This document shows positions 61,418 through 64,000 of a stretch of 64,000 bases of DNA, in pieces. Under the pieces are notes generated by a model. It searched no databases. It was not told the origin of the DNA and saw only the letters and a list, made by a program, of their open reading frames with translations. Both the position numbers and the translations under genes were made by a program. Within the stretch, counting starts at the first letter, position 1, and the number at the start of each line of letters is the position of its first letter. This DNA is from Flammeovirgaceae bacterium UBA2366 (GTDB lineage: Bacteria > Bacteroidota > Bacteroidia > Cytophagales > Cyclobacteriaceae), in contig DDTK01000011.1 of assembly GCA_002344065.1 (NCBI GenBank), positions 62,001 through 126,000 of the forward strand, given 5' to 3'.

Positions 61418-64000
61418 ATGTTGCGAATACTTTACGGACTTCTTGTTATCCTTATCATACCGGCAGTTAAGGCGCAAACATGGGATTCGCTGAATGCCAA
61501 AGGACTAAAACTTTACATGGAAGGTAATTATGCCTTGGCGCAGGAAATAATGGAAAAAGCTTTGATCCGTGCCGAAGTTGATTCAGGAAAGATCAGTTCA
61601 GCCTATTCCAGCAGCCTCACCACACTGGCACAAATCAACAAGGCTACAGGAAATTATATAACTGCGGCTAATCAGTTTCGTTTTGCAATCATCATTGCCG
61701 ATAAAGAATACAGTATCACACATATAGACAGGATTCAAACAAGGGTAGAGCTGGCAAACCTGTTTTTGGAATCTGGGCAATACGATAGCTGTGAAATTTA
61801 CCTCAAACAATGCCTTGATTTAATTCAACTCGCTTACACAAATAATCGAGATTACTATATCACCAACCTTCAGGAATTTATATTAGCCTTTGCCAATACA
61901 CAAAATTCCATGGCTTCACTCCATCGAAGAACCGGGCAACTCAAACGAGCCATTACCGAATTAGAGGAGACCATCTCATTTCTAAAAGAGACAATGCATC
62001 TGCAGGTTAAGACCCTGAACGAGTACAAAACAATACTAAGTAATCTGTGTAATTATTATCTTGAATACGGTGATCTTGAAAAAGCAACTGCACTGAATAC
62101 AGAATATCTTTCACTTATTACTGATAGACAGTCCCTCTCCTATTTATATGCGTTGCAAAATCAGGGTAATATTTACCGCAGACTTGAACAAACGGATTCA
62201 GCCATTCATACGTGGAAAGCTGCGTTAAGCACGATTGAGCAGGGTCTCTATTATGGAAGTCAACTCCACATCTCCATTTTAGCAAACCTGGGTGAGTCAT
62301 ATGGTTATTTGGAGAACTATGAAACAGCTCTTTCACATTTGCTATCCGCCAGAGAATTACTCGAAAAAACAGGAAGCATTAATCCAAGAATCTATCAAAC
62401 TACGTTGTTAAATCTTGGACTAACCTACTTTTATAACACTAATTTCAAAGAAGCAGATTCTGCATTCGCTACACTAACAGATCATTTACTTAAGGAGGTC
62501 AAACACAATTTCACCTACCTGAGTGAAAATGAAAAGATTTCCTTTTACCGGAACCAACAGGATATCCTTCAGGAATATTTATTCTTCGCCTTAAATGTTT
62601 CCGGAACAATTCCCGGACAAGATTACCAAAACCCGTATATCACTAAAAAGCTCTATGATCTTCAGCTCATTACAAAAGGCATCATTCTGAATACCAGTCA
62701 TAAAATGAAAACGGCCATTCTGGATGGCGAAAATCAACAACTAAAAAATGATTACCAGCGGTGGGAACTTTTAAAAAACGAGCTGGCACAGTTAATACGC
62801 AGTGACCATGCACCGGCAAATCAAATTGCTCAGCTTACAGCCATTGTAGAAGACCTTGAAATGAAATTGAGCCGCGAATCGGCTGCTTTTAAAAAGGGTT
62901 TTCTTGTAGATGAAGTTTCCTGGAAGGACATTCAGAAAAAATTAAAACCGGGTGAAGCAGCCGTGGAGATGGTGCGAATGTATAACGGACTAATCTATGC
63001 TGCACTTATCATTACACCGGAAACAACGGAACGACCTGTAATGGCTATTGTGAAGAGTAGCGAAAAAAGAAGACTTGAAAAGGAATATGCCAGACAGTAT
63101 ATAAATGCAATCAATTTTAAGTATACTGATACACTTTCTTATTCTGTTTACTGGAAACCCATTGCTGATGCAATAACAAAAGCACTTCCCAAAAGGCAAA
63201 AATTAAAGCGTGTATTTTTTTCACCTGATGGAATTTACAATCAGATTAATTTGAATACACTGTATGATTTTCATTCAGAAAAGTATTTGATTGATCAGGT
63301 AGAAATTCATCAACTCACGAACACAAAGGAAATATTAAAATCATCTAAATCTGAAACAGAAAAGTCTTCAATAAGGCATGCTGTGCTATTTGGAAACCCA
63401 ACGTTTACATTGTCCACCTCTTCTACGAACGAATCATTTACAAGTCTGCCTGGTACTGAAATGGAAGTAAACACCATTTATAATCTGTTGCAAACAAACA
63501 ACTGGTCGGTTGAGTTGTACAAAGGATTAACCGCAAACGAAATACAATTAAAATCAATAAATGAAGTATCAATCCTTCACCTCGCAACACATGGCTATTT
63601 CAGCGGTCAGGAAAACACATCAAATTCGTTGGTGTGGATGTTAATTAATTCAGGCATTGCGTTGGCGGGAGCCAATCAGCCCAACCTGTTGACCGAAGAA
63701 GATGGAATACTAACAGCATATGAAGCAGTCAACCTGAATCTTGATAAAGCAAAGCTTGTCGTGCTATCCGCCTGCGAAACCGGCTTGGGCGAATATCACC
63801 CAGGCGAAGGTGTGTATGGTTTCAAGCTCGCCTTACATTCTGCCGGAGCCCAAAATATTATAATGAGCCTGTGGAAGGTTGATGACTTTGCCACCCAGCA
63901 ACTAATGACTACTTTCTATAAGCAATGGTTAAAAAATCAGAAGCACATGCGTAGTGCTTTTCGCATAGCGCAACAGGAAATAAAAAAGACCCGCCCAGAG
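61418..64000 (+). CDS. Exported TPR-CHAT protein (caspase-like protease), partial at right edge
   Basis: The frame is open to the window's end (861 codons seen), and only the last part of the CHAT domain is cut off. A signal peptide (LLVILIIPAVKAQ) is followed by TPR-type helical repeats over about residues 20-400, a linking helical region and a C-terminal CHAT domain. The catalytic dyad is visible: His725 in HLATHGYF and Cys786 in LSACETGLGE, with the VYGFKLALHSAGA and MSLWKVDD strands following. CHAT is a caspase-like (clan CD) protease. Export is typical of many Bacteroidota members of this group, unlike the cytoplasmic gasdermin- or CRISPR-linked versions. It starts 8 bases after the STAS-like gene. 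The substrate is unknown; the TPR part probably binds protein partners. Confidence 0.9.
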   Translation, partial: MLRILYGLLVILIIPAVKAQTWDSLNAKGLKLYMEGNYALAQEIMEKALIRAEVDSGKISSAYSSSLTTLAQINKATGNYITAANQFRFAIIIADKEYSITHIDRIQTRVELANLFLESGQYDSCEIYLKQCLDLIQLAYTNNRDYYITNLQEFILAFANTQNSMASLHRRTGQLKRAITELEETISFLKETMHLQVKTLNEYKTILSNLCNYYLEYGDLEKATALNTEYLSLITDRQSLSYLYALQNQGNIYRRLEQTDSAIHTWKAALSTIEQGLYYGSQLHISILANLGESYGYLENYETALSHLLSARELLEKTGSINPRIYQTTLLNLGLTYFYNTNFKEADSAFATLTDHLLKEVKHNFTYLSENEKISFYRNQQDILQEYLFFALNVSGTIPGQDYQNPYITKKLYDLQLITKGIILNTSHKMKTAILDGENQQLKNDYQRWELLKNELAQLIRSDHAPANQIAQLTAIVEDLEMKLSRESAAFKKGFLVDEVSWKDIQKKLKPGEAAVEMVRMYNGLIYAALIITPETTERPVMAIVKSSEKRRLEKEYARQYINAINFKYTDTLSYSVYWKPIADAITKALPKRQKLKRVFFSPDGIYNQINLNTLYDFHSEKYLIDQVEIHQLTNTKEILKSSKSETEKSSIRHAVLFGNPTFTLSTSSTNESFTSLPGTEMEVNTIYNLLQTNNWSVELYKGLTANEIQLKSINEVSILHLATHGYFSGQENTSNSLVWMLINSGIALAGANQPNLLTEEDGILTAYEAVNLNLDKAKLVVLSACETGLGEYHPGEGVYGFKLALHSAGAQNIIMSLWKVDDFATQQLMTTFYKQWLKNQKHMRSAFRIAQQEIKKTRPE

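Noticed and set aside
1..64000. tRNA, rRNA, prophage, integrase or intact transposon genes
   Set aside because: None recognised on either strand by eye. A tRNA scan and an IS search would settle it.

Overview
The window looks like a chromosomal segment of a Bacteroidota bacterium, most likely order Cytophagales. This rests on gene content, not on any marker gene: type IX secretion (T9SS) type-B C-terminal sorting domains, a GH97 alpha-glucosidase, lipoprotein glycanases, MacB/FtsX-type single-gene ABC permeases, DUF4407, DUF4386, and promoters of the TAnnTTTG type. GC content is moderate. I found no rRNA, tRNA, CRISPR array, prophage or intact insertion sequence.

Region 1 (1-14142, all + strand) is a beta-1,3-glucan (laminarin-type) utilisation locus cut by the left edge. 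It holds the end of a surface glycan-binding protein, a GH16 endo-glucanase lipoprotein, a PKD plus carbohydrate-binding-module lipoprotein, a large cytoplasmic GH149/GH161-type beta-1,3-glucan phosphorylase, a GH3 beta-glucosidase lipoprotein, an exported GH17, an inner-membrane GPH/MFS sugar transporter fused to a C-terminal GH17 domain, and a free GH17 with no signal peptide. The layout suggests cutting at the surface and in the periplasm, import, then intracellular hydrolysis and phosphorolysis. The fusion is the most unusual gene architecture seen. SusC/SusD genes probably lie to the left, outside the window.

Region 2 (14393-21640, - strand) contains two tandem copies of a very large secreted protein with BspA-like (DUF285) 25-residue repeats and a T9SS type-B sorting domain. 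Their ends are almost identical and their repeat arrays have diverged. Next to them is the decayed tail of a third T9SS-sorted protein, and part of that tail was copied with the duplication.

Region 3 (21844-49139) is mixed housekeeping and envelope content: a small outer-membrane barrel, DoxX-like and DUF4386 membrane proteins, GH97, two FtsX/MacB permeases, a 1302-residue beta-propeller T9SS cargo, pirin, thiolase, TerC with a translationally coupled 56-residue protein, a leucine-rich repeat protein, DUF2062, a D-aminoacylase-like amidohydrolase lacking the usual HxH metal ligands, a CsbD-like small protein, an AsmA-like protein and DUF4407.

Region 4 (49666-64000) contains a tight four-gene unit (CDP-alcohol phosphatidyltransferase, flavin amine oxidase, membrane-anchored nitrilase, secernin-like C69 peptidase). 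It is followed by a sigma-54 activator with a truncated haemoglobin, a PLP decarboxylase overlapping a barrel-like protein, a divergent cystathionine-gamma-synthase/methionine-gamma-lyase family enzyme behind a long imperfect palindrome, and a STAS-like protein with an exported TPR-CHAT protease that runs off the right edge.
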